From: a virus
DNA: 64,000 nt
Strand: one strand, 5' to 3'
IMG/VR virus record: IMGVR_UViG_3300028859_000006
Location: 1-64,000 of that record
Shown here: piece by piece, positions 8,233-16,456 of the stretch
How the letters are laid out: each line of letters starts with the position of its first letter
How positions within the stretch are numbered: position 1 is the stretch's first letter
Program-made: the position numbers and the translations under genes
Notes under the pieces: generated by a model
The model's input: only the letters and a program-made list of their open reading frames with translations
Database searches by the model: none
What the model was told of the DNA's origin: nothing

Positions 8233-8327
8233 AAGAAAGTAAGTCAAAAGGTCAGACTAGTAAAGCCAAAAAAGCGTTTATATAAAAAATATTCATTTAT
8301 GTTGGTTCGAATCCAACCTTTCTTTCA
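8233..8327 (+). tRNA. tRNA-like gene with long variable region and poly-A anticodon loop
   Basis: Acceptor AAGAAAG/CTTTCTT (7 pairs), D-arm AGTC-AAAAGGTCA-GACT, T-arm GTTGG-TTCGAAT-CCAAC (8301-8317), followed by T, C, A. The anticodon arm is TAAAGC-CAAAAAA-GC-G-TTTA: the same GCCAAAAAAGC core with one bulged purine as the preceding element, but the outer four pairs have changed in a compensating way. A 20-base variable region follows. CCA is only partly encoded. Confidence 0.6.
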
Positions 8328-8449
8328 AAAATTTAAAAATATGAAATCACATACTCAAAAAAATAATTTTTTATTTAACTGAAAAGTTTGTGATGATGAA
8401 AAAACTTTTTTTGAATTTTTGAAATAATAATAAAATATTGAATTTTTTA

Positions 8450-8481
8450 TTTGGTTAATCCATAATATAGTTGTATCTTTG
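8450..8481 (+). promoter_or_regulatory. Bacteroidetes-type promoter
   Basis: TTTG at 8450-8453 and TATCTTTG at 8474-8481, 20 bases apart. Initiation near 8489 makes the ATG at 8493 almost leaderless and favours the second ATG at 8514 for the following gene. Confidence 0.8.
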
Positions 8482-8513
8482 TAAGCTATATTATGGATTT
8501 ATTAATTTATATT

Positions 8514-8750
8514 ATGAAACAAGGGGATAAAGTAGTTTGTATATGTAACACAAGAGGAGCCTTTATGGGGAGTCCAAGATTATATGTAGGTAAAACATAT
8601 ACAGTAAAAGATTATCATATGGTAGGATTTTCTGCAAATTTTATATGTCTTGATGAGCATCCACAATATTCATATACAGAAAAAGATTTTATAACTCAAT
8701 CTGAAAATAGAAAAAATAAGTTAAATAAAATAAATAAATGTATAATATGA
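8514..8750 (+). CDS. SH3-like small protein with RK tail
   Basis: Starting at 8514, the 78-residue product begins MKQGDKVVCICNTRGAFMGS and contains a LYVGKTYTVKDY segment typical of small SH3/KOW-like barrels. It ends ENRKNKLNKINKCII, a variant of the shared RKxKLxKL tail. An upstream in-frame ATG at 8493 is less likely because of the promoter position. First gene of a new operon. Confidence 0.65.
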   Translation: MKQGDKVVCICNTRGAFMGSPRLYVGKTYTVKDYHMVGFSANFICLDEHPQYSYTEKDFITQSENRKNKLNKINKCII

Positions 8751-8935
8751 AAAAATTTAATTTAGATAGGGAGCATGGTATTTTTTGTGGAGTGTGTGCT
8801 GGATTGTCAAATTATTTTGATATTGATAAATTATTAATAAGAGTATTATTTTTGATATTTTTTAGTTATAGTTTATTACCATATCTTATAATTGCATTAG
8901 TCAAATCAAATAATGATACTGATGAACAAACATAA
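8747..8935 (+). CDS. PspC-domain membrane protein
   Basis: A 62-residue product (start MKKFN at 8747; an ATG at 8738 is also possible). Residues 10-50 match the PspC domain: GIFCGVCAGLSNYFDIDKLL followed by a hydrophobic helix. Bacterial PspC proteins sit in the inner membrane and take part in envelope-stress signalling. A phage copy could modulate the host stress response, but this is inferred. Overlaps the next gene. Confidence 0.7.
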   Translation: MKKFNLDREHGIFCGVCAGLSNYFDIDKLLIRVLFLIFFSYSLLPYLIIALVKSNNDTDEQT

Positions 8936-9320
8936 AAATAAAAAAGTTTCATTCGATTTTGATAGTACATTATCAAAAACTAATATTCAGGATTATGCAA
9001 AATTATTGATCGAAAAAGGAATAGAAGTTCATATTGTAACTGATAGATTTGAAAATACAACTAAATGCGCATACACAAATGATTATTTGTTTGAAGTAGT
9101 TGAAAAATTAGGAATTAATAAAAATAATATTCATTTCCTTAATATGACAGATAAACATAAATTTTTTTTAGATAATTCAGATTTTATTTGGCATCTTGAT
9201 GATGATGATATTGCTATGAGTTTTATTAATGCGGAAACAAATGTTATATGTATATTAAATGATAAAATGATAGATTGGAAAGTTAACTGCAATAATTTAT
9301 TACAAAAATATATAAAATGA
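8913..9320 (+). CDS. HAD-family phosphatase
   Basis: A 135-residue haloacid dehalogenase-like protein. FDFDSTL (about residues 14-20) is the catalytic DxDxT loop and IHIVTD-like VHIVTDR (about 41-47) is motif II; LDDDD near residue 91 supplies the acidic motif. It is short, like phage '5'-nucleotidase-like' HAD proteins without a cap. Substrate unknown. Start could be 8913 or 8922. Confidence 0.7.
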   Translation: MILMNKHKNKKVSFDFDSTLSKTNIQDYAKLLIEKGIEVHIVTDRFENTTKCAYTNDYLFEVVEKLGINKNNIHFLNMTDKHKFFLDNSDFIWHLDDDDIAMSFINAETNVICILNDKMIDWKVNCNNLLQKYIK

Positions 9321-9532
9321 AAAAAGGTAAAAAATTAAAAATATTCTTATGTTTTTTCGTGATATTATTAATGTCATTTTATTTAATTGATCTTGTATCA
9401 TATTATTTAATAGGCGCTGAAATTAATATTAAGTATTTTATATTTGATACAATTGCTATAATATATTGGATTTATCTTTTGAAAAATACTATTAAAAATA
9501 AAAACAAAAAAAGTGAAACAATAACTAAATAA
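9317..9532 (+). CDS. Small two-helix membrane protein
   Basis: A 71-residue product with hydrophobic segments at about 8-28 and 38-58 and a Lys-rich tail. ATGA overlap with the HAD gene indicates cotranslation. Function unknown. Confidence 0.55.
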   Translation: MKKGKKLKIFLCFFVILLMSFYLIDLVSYYLIGAEINIKYFIFDTIAIIYWIYLLKNTIKNKNKKSETITK

Positions 9533-9569
9533 AAATATAAACCAAATAAAAAATTAAACATAAATAAAT

Positions 9570-9890
9570 ATGGAAACTAAATTATCAAAGGAAGAATTGC
9601 AAGAGCAATTGAATATAATTGAAGAAAAAGAAAAAGAATTGAAAGAAGAAATTTTTTATCAAGATTATTCTGATCTTACATTTTTTCAATTATGGAAAAA
9701 TCATAACGATTGGAAAAGAATTATTATATTTGATATTATTTATAGTATTATAATTGCTGCATTATGTTATCATACAATATTATTACCAGTAATATTTATT
9801 CCTACTGCAATTCTTTTTTTAGCTTCTTTATCAACTGCATTAGACGTTAAGATGAAAATTAATAGCATTAAAAAGAAAAGAACAAATTAA
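9570..9890 (+). CDS. Membrane protein with N-terminal coiled coil
   Basis: A 106-residue product. Residues 3-32 are a Glu/Lys-rich coiled coil (SKEELQEQLNIIEEKEKELK), followed by two hydrophobic segments at about 50-90 and a basic tail. Probably an inner-membrane protein. Not recognised. Confidence 0.6.
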   Translation: METKLSKEELQEQLNIIEEKEKELKEEIFYQDYSDLTFFQLWKNHNDWKRIIIFDIIYSIIIAALCYHTILLPVIFIPTAILFLASLSTALDVKMKINSIKKKRTN

Positions 9891-9969
9891 AATTTAATAT
9901 GAATGAAATAGAAATATATGATTATAAATTTCTAATAGTAATTAATATTATATAATATAAAATTAAATT

Positions 9970-10368
9970 ATGGAATCAGATTCAAAATGTCCAAAATGTG
10001 GTTCATATAGATTCTACGATGGTACTAAATGTACAAATTGTGGATATAAGAATGATAATCCTGATGATGATATAATTATATGTCCTGGATTTTTTAAATA
10101 TGATAAATTAAATATGATAAATATGGTGTGGGGAGTTGATAGTGGAAGTATAGATGATAAAATTTTAAAGCCATTAGGATTAGTTTGTGATGGAGGTGGA
10201 TCATTTAAAAATAATGAGCTTAGTTATCATGTTACAAATATTAATAGTAATAAAAATAAAATTGATATTTATCTTACTAAAAAAGAATTTAATAATATTG
10301 AAAATTATATGAAAAAATATAATAAAGAAATTAGATTAAAAAAATTAAAAATATTAAATTTAAAATAA
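9970..10368 (+). CDS. Zinc-ribbon protein with RK-like tail
   Basis: A 132-residue product whose N-terminus contains CPKCGSYRFYDGTKCTNCGY, a four-cysteine zinc ribbon (residues 7-26). The rest is a mixed alpha/beta region with a GLVCDGGGSF turn. It ends EIRLKKLKILNLK, close to the shared RKxKL tail. Ribbons of this type bind nucleic acid or protein partners; the partner is unknown. Confidence 0.65.
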   Translation: MESDSKCPKCGSYRFYDGTKCTNCGYKNDNPDDDIIICPGFFKYDKLNMINMVWGVDSGSIDDKILKPLGLVCDGGGSFKNNELSYHVTNINSNKNKIDIYLTKKEFNNIENYMKKYNKEIRLKKLKILNLK

Positions 10369-10370
10369 AA

Positions 10371-10538
10371 ATGGAAAAAGCAACTTATTGTATAGGAGTA
10401 AATGAAGTAGGAATTAATTCATATGTAGAACATGAAATTCCTGAAAACGATGTAGATGAATCAACAGTGTTAACGCCTGATGTTGATATTAATGAATCTT
10501 ATAATGAAACAGATGGATTAATTAATGATGTAAAATAA
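10371..10538 (+). CDS. Small acidic protein
   Basis: A 55-residue very acidic frame (MEKATYCIGVNEVGINSYVE onward), starting two bases after the upstream stop and 12 bases before the next gene. Tight spacing supports it. No motif. Confidence 0.5.
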   Translation: MEKATYCIGVNEVGINSYVEHEIPENDVDESTVLTPDVDINESYNETDGLINDVK

Positions 10539-10555
10539 AATTATAGAATATGAAT

Positions 10556-10963
10556 ATGAAAAAAATTATAATTCTTCTTATACTTGGATTTGGAATATTT
10601 TCAAATTCATATTCTATTGATAAATATTCTATTGATAGCGTAAAAATAAGAGTAAATAATGTAAAATATGAAAATTGTTATACTCTATATGAATGGCAAT
10701 CTTGGCAAAAAGTCAATGGTCAATTGTATATAGATAAAGATAATAAAAGAATAACTTTAGCATTAAATATGCCTAAAGTATACATTTATATGAATGAAAA
10801 ACTTGAAAGATATAGTAATAATATAAATTTTGATTGTTTTTATACGAATGATGTTTATACGCTATCTATTTATATGTATAATAATGATACATATTTTTAT
10901 ATTTTAGATGACTTTAATCAAATTGAAATAATTTATAAATTAAATAAAAAATGGAAGAATTAA
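10556..10963 (+). CDS. Exported hypothetical protein
   Basis: From the ATG at 10556 (10550 is also possible) the product begins MKKIIILLILGFGIFSNSYS, a classical signal peptide with likely cleavage after NSYS. The mature part of about 115 residues is Tyr/Asn-rich and probably beta. Expected in the periplasm. Overlaps the next gene by 13 bases. Confidence 0.65.
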   Translation: MKKIIILLILGFGIFSNSYSIDKYSIDSVKIRVNNVKYENCYTLYEWQSWQKVNGQLYIDKDNKRITLALNMPKVYIYMNEKLERYSNNINFDCFYTNDVYTLSIYMYNNDTYFYILDDFNQIEIIYKLNKKWKN

Positions 10964-11379
10964 AACAAGGCACAAGAGTAAAATATCATGAGCAATTACT
11001 TATTGGAACAGGTAAAATTGTTGGAGTGGTAACAAATGATATGCCTTTAACTGGTAGATTATATATAGTTGAACCAGATGAAAAAGTAATTAGTGAAATT
11101 TATCATTATTCAAATATCGCAGTATTCGAAAGTAATTTAGAAGTTATAGATGAAATAAAAATAAAAAAAGCATTTTTATCATTTGAAGATAACTTAAACA
11201 TTAAAGATCTTGAAATAGAAGATGGAAACCAATTTAAATGCTTTCATATTGATTTAACTGAAGGTGAAGATAATGGTATGTATATCAAACTTTGTTCTTG
11301 GGATGAAAATTTAGAGCATAAAAATTTTGATCAATTTATAGGCAAAAAAGTTAAAATAACTATTGAAGAAATAAATTAA
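10951..11379 (+). CDS. Hypothetical protein with SH3-like N-terminus
   Basis: A 142-residue acidic product. Residues 5-50 (LKQGTRVKYHEQLLIGTGKI, then GRLYIVEPD) look like a KOW/SH3-like barrel with a characteristic 'G-G-I-G-V' turn. The second half is a separate alpha/beta region ending VKITIEEIN. No assigned function. Confidence 0.55.
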   Translation: MEELKQGTRVKYHEQLLIGTGKIVGVVTNDMPLTGRLYIVEPDEKVISEIYHYSNIAVFESNLEVIDEIKIKKAFLSFEDNLNIKDLEIEDGNQFKCFHIDLTEGEDNGMYIKLCSWDENLEHKNFDQFIGKKVKITIEEIN

Positions 11380-11382
11380 ATT

Positions 11383-11595
11383 ATGAAAAAATTTTTAATG
11401 TCATATTTTGCAATTATTTGGGAAGTCAAATATAGTATATTGACTACATGGTTGTTTTTCTTTTTATTAGCAACGTGCAGTAAATCACCTTTTAGTTTTT
11501 TACATTTAGCGATTTCATCATTTTGTTTTGTATTAGGAATTATTTCATTTATAATTTTATTTATAACTTTATTATCAAATCATAGATATAAATAA
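11383..11595 (+). CDS. Small two-helix membrane protein
   Basis: A 70-residue product, mostly hydrophobic, with segments at about 5-30 and 42-64. Three bases after the preceding gene and one before the next, so in the same operon. Function unknown. Confidence 0.55.
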   Translation: MKKFLMSYFAIIWEVKYSILTTWLFFFLLATCSKSPFSFLHLAISSFCFVLGIISFIILFITLLSNHRYK

Positions 11596-11596
11596 T

Positions 11597-11815
11597 ATGA
11601 AAATAGGAGAATTAATAGATTTAAACTCAGAAGCTCATGAAATTATAAATTCCAATTTAAGTTGGAATGTTAAATATGATTTGATTTTTTCTGATGATAT
11701 GTCATCAAAAGTTAAATTAGATTATTATGATCCAGACACATCATATGAAGAAGATGTACTAGCTTGGATTGGAGCCTTTGATGAATATTTAAAATATAAT
11801 AACATATTAAAATGA
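11597..11815 (+). CDS. Hypothetical protein
   Basis: A 72-residue product, MKIGELIDLNSEAHEIINSN onward, probably helical with an acidic middle. It overlaps the nadD-like gene by four bases, which ties it to that unit. Confidence 0.55.
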   Translation: MKIGELIDLNSEAHEIINSNLSWNVKYDLIFSDDMSSKVKLDYYDPDTSYEEDVLAWIGAFDEYLKYNNILK

Positions 11816-12432
11816 AAAATATCGCACTTTTTTTTGGTAGCTATAATCCTTGTCATAATACACATATTAAGGTAGCTGAATGTGTATCTAAGTTAGATTA
11901 TATTGATGAAGTGCAATTAGTAGTTTCGCCACAAAATCCATTTAAGCATGATTTAGCTGATTATAATGATAGATTTAATATGTGTGAGTTATCTGTAGAA
12001 AATTATGCTAATATCACAGTAAATCATATCGAACGTTATTTACCTTTACCATCATTTACCATTAATGCATTAAATGAGTTAAGTAAATTAAATCCTGATA
12101 CTAAATATTATATGATAATGGGGTTAGATATTTTTTTAGATATAGATAAATGGAAAAGTTATAAGGTTATATGTGAAAAATACCCTTTTTTAGTTTTACC
12201 AAGAGATTTTGATATAGAAACAAATGAAAAATGTTTTATTTATAAGAAAACTGAATTACTCAATAGTAATGTAATTATAAATAAAGATACTGTTTTTTTG
12301 AAAGATTTTAAAATATCATCATTATCTTCAACAAAAATAAGAAATAGTGTTGCAAATTCAGAAGATATTAGTATCTTTGTACCAGAAACAGTAAATAAAT
12401 ATATTCATCAACATAATCTATACAAAATATGA
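11812..12432 (+). CDS. nadD: Nicotinate/nicotinamide mononucleotide adenylyltransferase
   Basis: A 206-residue nucleotidyltransferase of the NadD type: FGSYNPCHNTH at residues 8-18 (family GxFxPxHxGH), VVSPQNPFK in the substrate loop, MIMGLDIFLDIDKW, and SSTKIR near residue 171. NadD joins AMP from ATP to (nicotinate/nicotinamide) mononucleotide to make the NAD ring system. Length is normal for bacterial NadD. Phage copies can restore NAD after host defence depletes it; here a NADAR, a PARG-like and other ADP-ribose-related genes lie in the same window. Confidence 0.85.
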   Translation: MKNIALFFGSYNPCHNTHIKVAECVSKLDYIDEVQLVVSPQNPFKHDLADYNDRFNMCELSVENYANITVNHIERYLPLPSFTINALNELSKLNPDTKYYMIMGLDIFLDIDKWKSYKVICEKYPFLVLPRDFDIETNEKCFIYKKTELLNSNVIINKDTVFLKDFKISSLSSTKIRNSVANSEDISIFVPETVNKYIHQHNLYKI

Positions 12433-12740
12433 TTTATGTAACAACTACTTATTCCGATGATTATACCCATATTGAAAATGTATGGGATGTAAATGTAGAT
12501 AATGTTGAAGAACTTTATAAAATTTTTATTACTGAAAAATCAATAGAGATGAATATTATTATAAATAAATATTGGTTAAATATAATGGATTTTGAACTTT
12601 TTCATAAACATTTAACAAAAACACAATATAATAATTTATCTAAAAAATGGAAAAAGTTTTTACGTTTATGGAATAAAGATAAATTCATTTTTGAAAAATT
12701 AAATGGATTAAAATTAGAATTTAAATGTTTATCTAATTAA
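12429..12740 (+). CDS. Hypothetical protein
   Basis: A 103-residue product overlapping nadD by four bases. It has a beta-like N-terminus (MIYVTTTYSDDYTHIENVWD) and an aromatic, basic C-terminal half. Position suggests cotranslation with nadD but no sequence link to NAD metabolism is visible. Confidence 0.55.
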   Translation: MIYVTTTYSDDYTHIENVWDVNVDNVEELYKIFITEKSIEMNIIINKYWLNIMDFELFHKHLTKTQYNNLSKKWKKFLRLWNKDKFIFEKLNGLKLEFKCLSN

Positions 12741-12746
12741 TAAAAT

Positions 12747-13118
12747 ATGCATAATTTCAGTGAACTGTTAAATTTTAATACATTAGAAGAAGGTCAAAAA
12801 AATTTGAATAAAGCGGTTGAAATTCGAGATATGATGGGAGGAGAATTATATTGGAACATAGCTAATGATGATTGTGATGAAATTTCAAATAAGCTTGTTG
12901 ATCTTAAAGTTAAATTGTTCAAAATAAAAGAAAAACTTAACGGCATAAGTATTAAAGTTATTAAATTTTATTTAAGAATAAAAAAAATAGAATATTTAGA
13001 TTCATCTTTAAATAGTAATGATAATAGATGTTTTGGATATTATATTCTAGATACTATAGAATTTAAATATATTGAAAATTTTTACAATAAAATTGATATA
13101 AATATATGGAAAATATAA
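12747..13118 (+). CDS. Hypothetical protein
   Basis: A 123-residue, largely helical product (residues 10-80 with regular Leu/Lys spacing). No recognised motif. Its last 13 bases overlap the next gene. Confidence 0.55.
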   Translation: MHNFSELLNFNTLEEGQKNLNKAVEIRDMMGGELYWNIANDDCDEISNKLVDLKVKLFKIKEKLNGISIKVIKFYLRIKKIEYLDSSLNSNDNRCFGYYILDTIEFKYIENFYNKIDINIWKI

Positions 13119-13339
13119 ACGAATTATCTTTAAAATTAAAGAATGAATTGATTAATGATTTAATGACATCTCCAAGAAATTTAGATGTAGAATATCTTCA
13201 TGTTGGAATGAAAGTATACTCCAGACGAGAGTTGGCTAATGAAATTAAAAATGAAACTGAATTTGGATTAGAGTGGCTAGCAACATCAATAACTGTTGCA
13301 ATAAATATAATTGCTAAGGATTCATTAAAAAATAAATAA
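13106..13339 (+). CDS. Hypothetical protein
   Basis: A 77-residue helical product (MENINELSLKLKNELINDLM onward) overlapping the upstream gene. Central VGMKVYSRRELANEI may be a small protein-binding helix pair. No family recognised. Confidence 0.5.
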   Translation: MENINELSLKLKNELINDLMTSPRNLDVEYLHVGMKVYSRRELANEIKNETEFGLEWLATSITVAINIIAKDSLKNK

Positions 13340-13373
13340 AGAAAATTATAATAAACAATAAATAAAAATTAAA

Positions 13374-13712
13374 ATGAAAGAAAAAATTAAAGAATACCCA
13401 GTTATTACGACAGAAGAATTCGAAGCAAAAAAATTATTTATGATAATTGATGTTCTTGATATATTTTATAAAAAGCATATCAAAAATAGTATAGAGTCAG
13501 TAAATATTGTTCTTAATTTTTTTGATAAATTCTCAAAAGAAAATAATATACAATGTAAAAATTTGTATGTAGTATCATTTGAATATAAAGGAGATGTAGT
13601 AGGATATTATGGATGCTGTGATATATTATCAGATGAATATTTAGAAAAATTTAGTGACTATTGCGATAATATCGGATTAGATTTAGATTATTATATCGAA
13701 GATAATGATTAA
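13374..13712 (+). CDS. Hypothetical protein
   Basis: A 112-residue alpha/beta product, MKEKIKEYPVITTEEFEAKK onward. Its acidic C-terminus overlaps the next start by eight bases. No known motif. Confidence 0.55.
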   Translation: MKEKIKEYPVITTEEFEAKKLFMIIDVLDIFYKKHIKNSIESVNIVLNFFDKFSKENNIQCKNLYVVSFEYKGDVVGYYGCCDILSDEYLEKFSDYCDNIGLDLDYYIEDND

Positions 13713-14169
13713 TTTAAAAAAAATTAACGGAAATGAAATTATAGATTTCATTAACAAATCATATGAAGATAATGATGATCTTGATGATTGCTCACTAGGA
13801 TTTCCACTTACATTTGAAAGTCAAAGAATTTTCAATGACAGATATGAATTGAGATTTATGTCCCGTTATAATAATTGGGGTAGTAACGGTACATTACAAC
13901 CTATATCTGATAATATTATTGCTATTGATGAAGAAGGTAATATTATAATAGGATTAGAAGAACCTTTTGAAGATGATGAAAGTTCTGATATATTAGAAGA
14001 TATACTAAGCAAATGGTTACCTACTCATGTTTTCAGTGATCAATCTGAAAATTTTAATAATATAATGATTGACGCACGTGAAAAAATTAATAAAATTTCT
14101 ATTAACGATATAAATCTTATGGATAATATAATCAAACAATTAACCAATGCTAGAACAATGATGAAATAA
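13705..14169 (+). CDS. Hypothetical acidic protein
   Basis: A 154-residue acidic product. The middle (ELRFMSRYNNWGSNGTLQP, then IIAIDEEGNIIIG) looks like a beta-sheet core reminiscent of SMI1/KNR4-type proteins, which bind toxin or effector partners. I cannot confirm the family. Overlaps its upstream neighbour. Confidence 0.5.
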   Translation: MINLKKINGNEIIDFINKSYEDNDDLDDCSLGFPLTFESQRIFNDRYELRFMSRYNNWGSNGTLQPISDNIIAIDEEGNIIIGLEEPFEDDESSDILEDILSKWLPTHVFSDQSENFNNIMIDAREKINKISINDINLMDNIIKQLTNARTMMK

Positions 14170-14170
14170 T

Positions 14171-14368
14171 ATGAATGCTACTGAAATTGTTACAAATAGA
14201 GAAGATTTTAAAGATAAATTAAAAAAACTTTTCATTCCATCATGTATAAAGGATTTTGGTGATATAGAACCATTTAACATAGGATACGCAATGAAAAACT
14301 GGACATTTTTTTATTATTCTGTTGAAAATATTGGAATACATACAGTAGAATTAATTGAAAATAAATAA
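14171..14368 (+). CDS. Hypothetical protein
   Basis: A 65-residue product, MNATEIVTNREDFKDKLKKL onward, one base after the preceding gene. Too short and plain to classify. Confidence 0.5.
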   Translation: MNATEIVTNREDFKDKLKKLFIPSCIKDFGDIEPFNIGYAMKNWTFFYYSVENIGIHTVELIENK

Positions 14369-14369
14369 T

Positions 14370-14777
14370 ATGAAAAAACAATTTATATCACCTTTTAATG
14401 AGGAGTCTTTTGAAAAAGAATTTATTCAACATGATATTAGTAAATATGATGTTTTGTATCATGTAACAACTGAAGATAGAATAGAAAATATTAAAAATGA
14501 TGGACTGAAAATTAACCAGCCTCAGTATAAATCACTTGTTGAGACAGGGATGTTGTTCTTTTCTTATCCTATACTACATAATACTCAAGATTTATTTAGA
14601 TATTATGATAAATCGTATATTGTAGCACTTGATGTACAAAAATTGATTAAAGATGGTATTATTTTTTATGATGATAATTTCTCAAATCAAGATCAATCAT
14701 CAAATAGAAATCATTTATGCTGTGAAGTAGATATACCAGTTAAATATATTAAAAAAATTATAGAACCATTTGAATAA
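14370..14777 (+). CDS. Possible ADP-ribosyltransferase-fold protein
   Basis: From the ATG at 14370 the product has 135 residues. YDVLYHVTTEDRIENIKNDG followed by LKINQP resembles the start of ADP-ribosyltransferase-fold domains (DarT, Tpt1/KptA and phage ARTs use 'lYHvT...Nl..Il..GL'). A phage or bacterial toxin-like ART would use NAD. The catalytic Glu cannot be placed with certainty. Interesting beside NadD, NADAR and PARG-like genes, but tentative. Confidence 0.45.
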   Translation: MKKQFISPFNEESFEKEFIQHDISKYDVLYHVTTEDRIENIKNDGLKINQPQYKSLVETGMLFFSYPILHNTQDLFRYYDKSYIVALDVQKLIKDGIIFYDDNFSNQDQSSNRNHLCCEVDIPVKYIKKIIEPFE

Positions 14778-14779
14778 TA

Positions 14780-14977
14780 ATTTGCATTGAAAATATTAAT
14801 TCAATTGATGCGTTCACTCGTAATTTGCCATTATTTAAGCCTTTGCATGTAGTATCTAATGATCAATTTAGAATTGAATTTAAAGAATATAAAAATAGGT
14901 TATATTATAAAAACCGTCATATATTTATTACACCATCTGAATATAGAAAACTTAAATTAAATAAATTAAATAATTAA
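14780..14977 (+). pseudogene. 5'-truncated copy of the 15187 gene
   Basis: Reads IICIENINSIDAFTRNLPLF, later FKPLHVVSNDQF, and ends SEYRKLKLNKLNN. This aligns with residues about 7-70 of the intact third copy at 15187-15423 but lacks the MIKPGD start. First of three tandem copies; probably broken. Confidence 0.5.
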
Positions 14978-15203
14978 ATCTGGCGATATATTAATTTGTA
15001 CTCAGCATAATTCAAGTTTTGGGTTCACTAACACTAACTTAAAACTTTTTACTCCATTGCATGTTAAACATTTAAAATATGGAGATACATTTGAATTTTA
15101 TGAATATCCAGGTAAAACTTATATATCTGAATATCACACTTTCATAAAATTATCTGATTATAGAAAACTTAAATTAAATAAATTAAATGATAAAACCTGG
15201 TGA
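14975..15203 (+). pseudogene. Second tandem copy, start codon changed to ATA
   Basis: Reads IKSGDILICTQHNSSFGFTN, later LFTPLHVKHLKYGD and SDYRKLKLNKLND. Where the intact copy begins ATGATAAAACCTGG, this one has ATAATTAAATCTGG, so the ATG has become ATA. It is either a fresh pseudogene or uses a rare start codon. It runs into the start of the third copy. Confidence 0.5.
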
Positions 15204-15423
15204 TATATTAATTTGTACTCATAATAAAGAAGGTTCAAGTAAAATTGAACTTTTCAAACCTTTACATGTTAAACTAACAACAAATGATGATCATTTTTTT
15301 GAATTTGAAGAATTTGAAAATGTTGCATACACCAGTAATTATCATATTTTTATAAAATTATCTGAATATAGAAAACTTAAATTAAATGAATTAAATGAAA
15401 TCTCAAATAAAGAAATTTATTGA
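15187..15423 (+). CDS. SH3-like small protein, intact third copy, RK-KL tail
   Basis: A 78-residue product: MIKPGDILICTHNKEGSSKI, then LFKPLHVKLTTNDD, a small KOW/SH3-like barrel by pattern, ending YRKLKLNELNEI, the shared C-terminal tail. Its last 29 bases overlap the next gene in another frame. Two decayed copies precede it. Confidence 0.6.
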   Translation: MIKPGDILICTHNKEGSSKIELFKPLHVKLTTNDDHFFEFEEFENVAYTSNYHIFIKLSEYRKLKLNELNEISNKEIY

Positions 15424-15688
15424 TTATATATTCGAAAAAATACATAAGCAAAAAATAGAATTAATTCTTAAAAAATATAAAATTGATACTGATTCATATG
15501 AGAAAGGTAGGCAATTTGGATATGAGAAAGGGTTTATTGACGGAACAAAATCGAATCCACAAAAACATTACTCTGTACCAAAAAAAGATTATGATGACTT
15601 AATTATATATTTAGCATCTCATAATCTTGTACTTATATATAACGTAGATTCACCAGATGGAACTGGATTAATGGTTAGAAAAATATAA
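15395..15688 (+). CDS. Hypothetical protein
   Basis: A 97-residue product. An amphipathic N-terminal helix is followed by GRQFGYEKGFIDGTKSN and a C-terminal beta hairpin. The long overlap with the upstream gene suggests fusion of gene ends during cassette rearrangement. Confidence 0.5.
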   Translation: MKSQIKKFIDYIFEKIHKQKIELILKKYKIDTDSYEKGRQFGYEKGFIDGTKSNPQKHYSVPKKDYDDLIIYLASHNLVLIYNVDSPDGTGLMVRKI

Positions 15689-15699
15689 AAATAATAATT

Positions 15700-16098
15700 A
15701 TGGGCCTTGATTTAACATTTTATAAAACAAAAGATATATATAATGAGATAACTCCAGTTATATATAAAGATAATGATTATACAGAAGATGAAGCAAAAAA
15801 TTCAATAATATTTGAAGATTTTGAAAAAAAGGTAATAGAAATTTATTATCTTAGAAATAATTACCAATTACTAACTTATTTAATTAGTGAATATGGTCAA
15901 ATAAAAAATGATAAAAAATCATATTTTAAAAATAATGAGCTTAATGATTGCATTGTTAAAATTAAAGAAAGTGATATATTAAATATTAAAGAAGTTATAA
16001 AAAATAAGCACTGGACAGATAAAGATGAAACTCATTTCATTGATATTCTTAAAAAATCAATTGTGCACAATAGCATTTTAATACATATTAGTTATTAA
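15700..16098 (+). CDS. Hypothetical protein (MGLDLTFYK type)
   Basis: A 132-residue product starting MGLDLTFYKTKDI, like a common phage family of unknown function that begins MGLDMYLxK. The rest is helical and acidic. Last gene of this operon before a promoter. Confidence 0.55.
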   Translation: MGLDLTFYKTKDIYNEITPVIYKDNDYTEDEAKNSIIFEDFEKKVIEIYYLRNNYQLLTYLISEYGQIKNDKKSYFKNNELNDCIVKIKESDILNIKEVIKNKHWTDKDETHFIDILKKSIVHNSILIHISY

Positions 16099-16128
16099 TA
16101 TTATTATTTAACTTTTAAGATACTACAT

Positions 16129-16153
16129 ATACCAAATATATGTGGTATCTTTG
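16129..16153 (+). promoter_or_regulatory. Promoter -7 element overlapped by an inverted repeat
   Basis: TATCTTTG at 16146-16153 matches the -7 element. No TTTG lies at the right distance upstream. Instead ATACCA (16129-16134) and TGGTAT (16143-16148) form an inverted repeat overlapping the promoter, which could be an operator for a regulator. Confidence 0.55.
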
Positions 16154-16188
16154 TATTTGAAATTTTTAAACAATTAAATCATATTATT

Positions 16189-16392
16189 ATGAGTACAATG
16201 TTAATATTATCAGTATTTTTAGGAATTATTTCTGTTATTTTTTTTGGATTTGCATTTCTTGGTAAATCAAATAGATTAATGATGTATATTATTGGATGCT
16301 TATTCTTTTGTGCTAGCATGATTTTTATGCATGAATATTCTGATCATGTAAAATGTAATAATTCTAAATTAGAGTATTATATTAAAAAATAA
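16189..16392 (+). CDS. Small two-helix membrane protein
   Basis: A 67-residue product with hydrophobic segments at about 3-24 and 31-50 and a polar tail with His residues. Has its own promoter-like element. It may share a transcript with the structured RNA downstream. Function unknown. Confidence 0.6.
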   Translation: MSTMLILSVFLGIISVIFFGFAFLGKSNRLMMYIIGCLFFCASMIFMHEYSDHVKCNNSKLEYYIKK

Positions 16393-16456
16393 ATTATTAG
16401 AGTATTTTTATTATAACTTCATGTTATTCATTTAGTGAAATAACAACAAGAGATAA

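Noticed and set aside
8048-8327. Assigning amino-acid identities to the tRNA-like genes
   Set aside because: No loop has U33 followed by a readable anticodon. The first resembles tRNA-Leu in its D-region only, which is not enough.
9900-9956. An 18-codon frame between two small genes
   Set aside because: Too short, without composition or context to support it.
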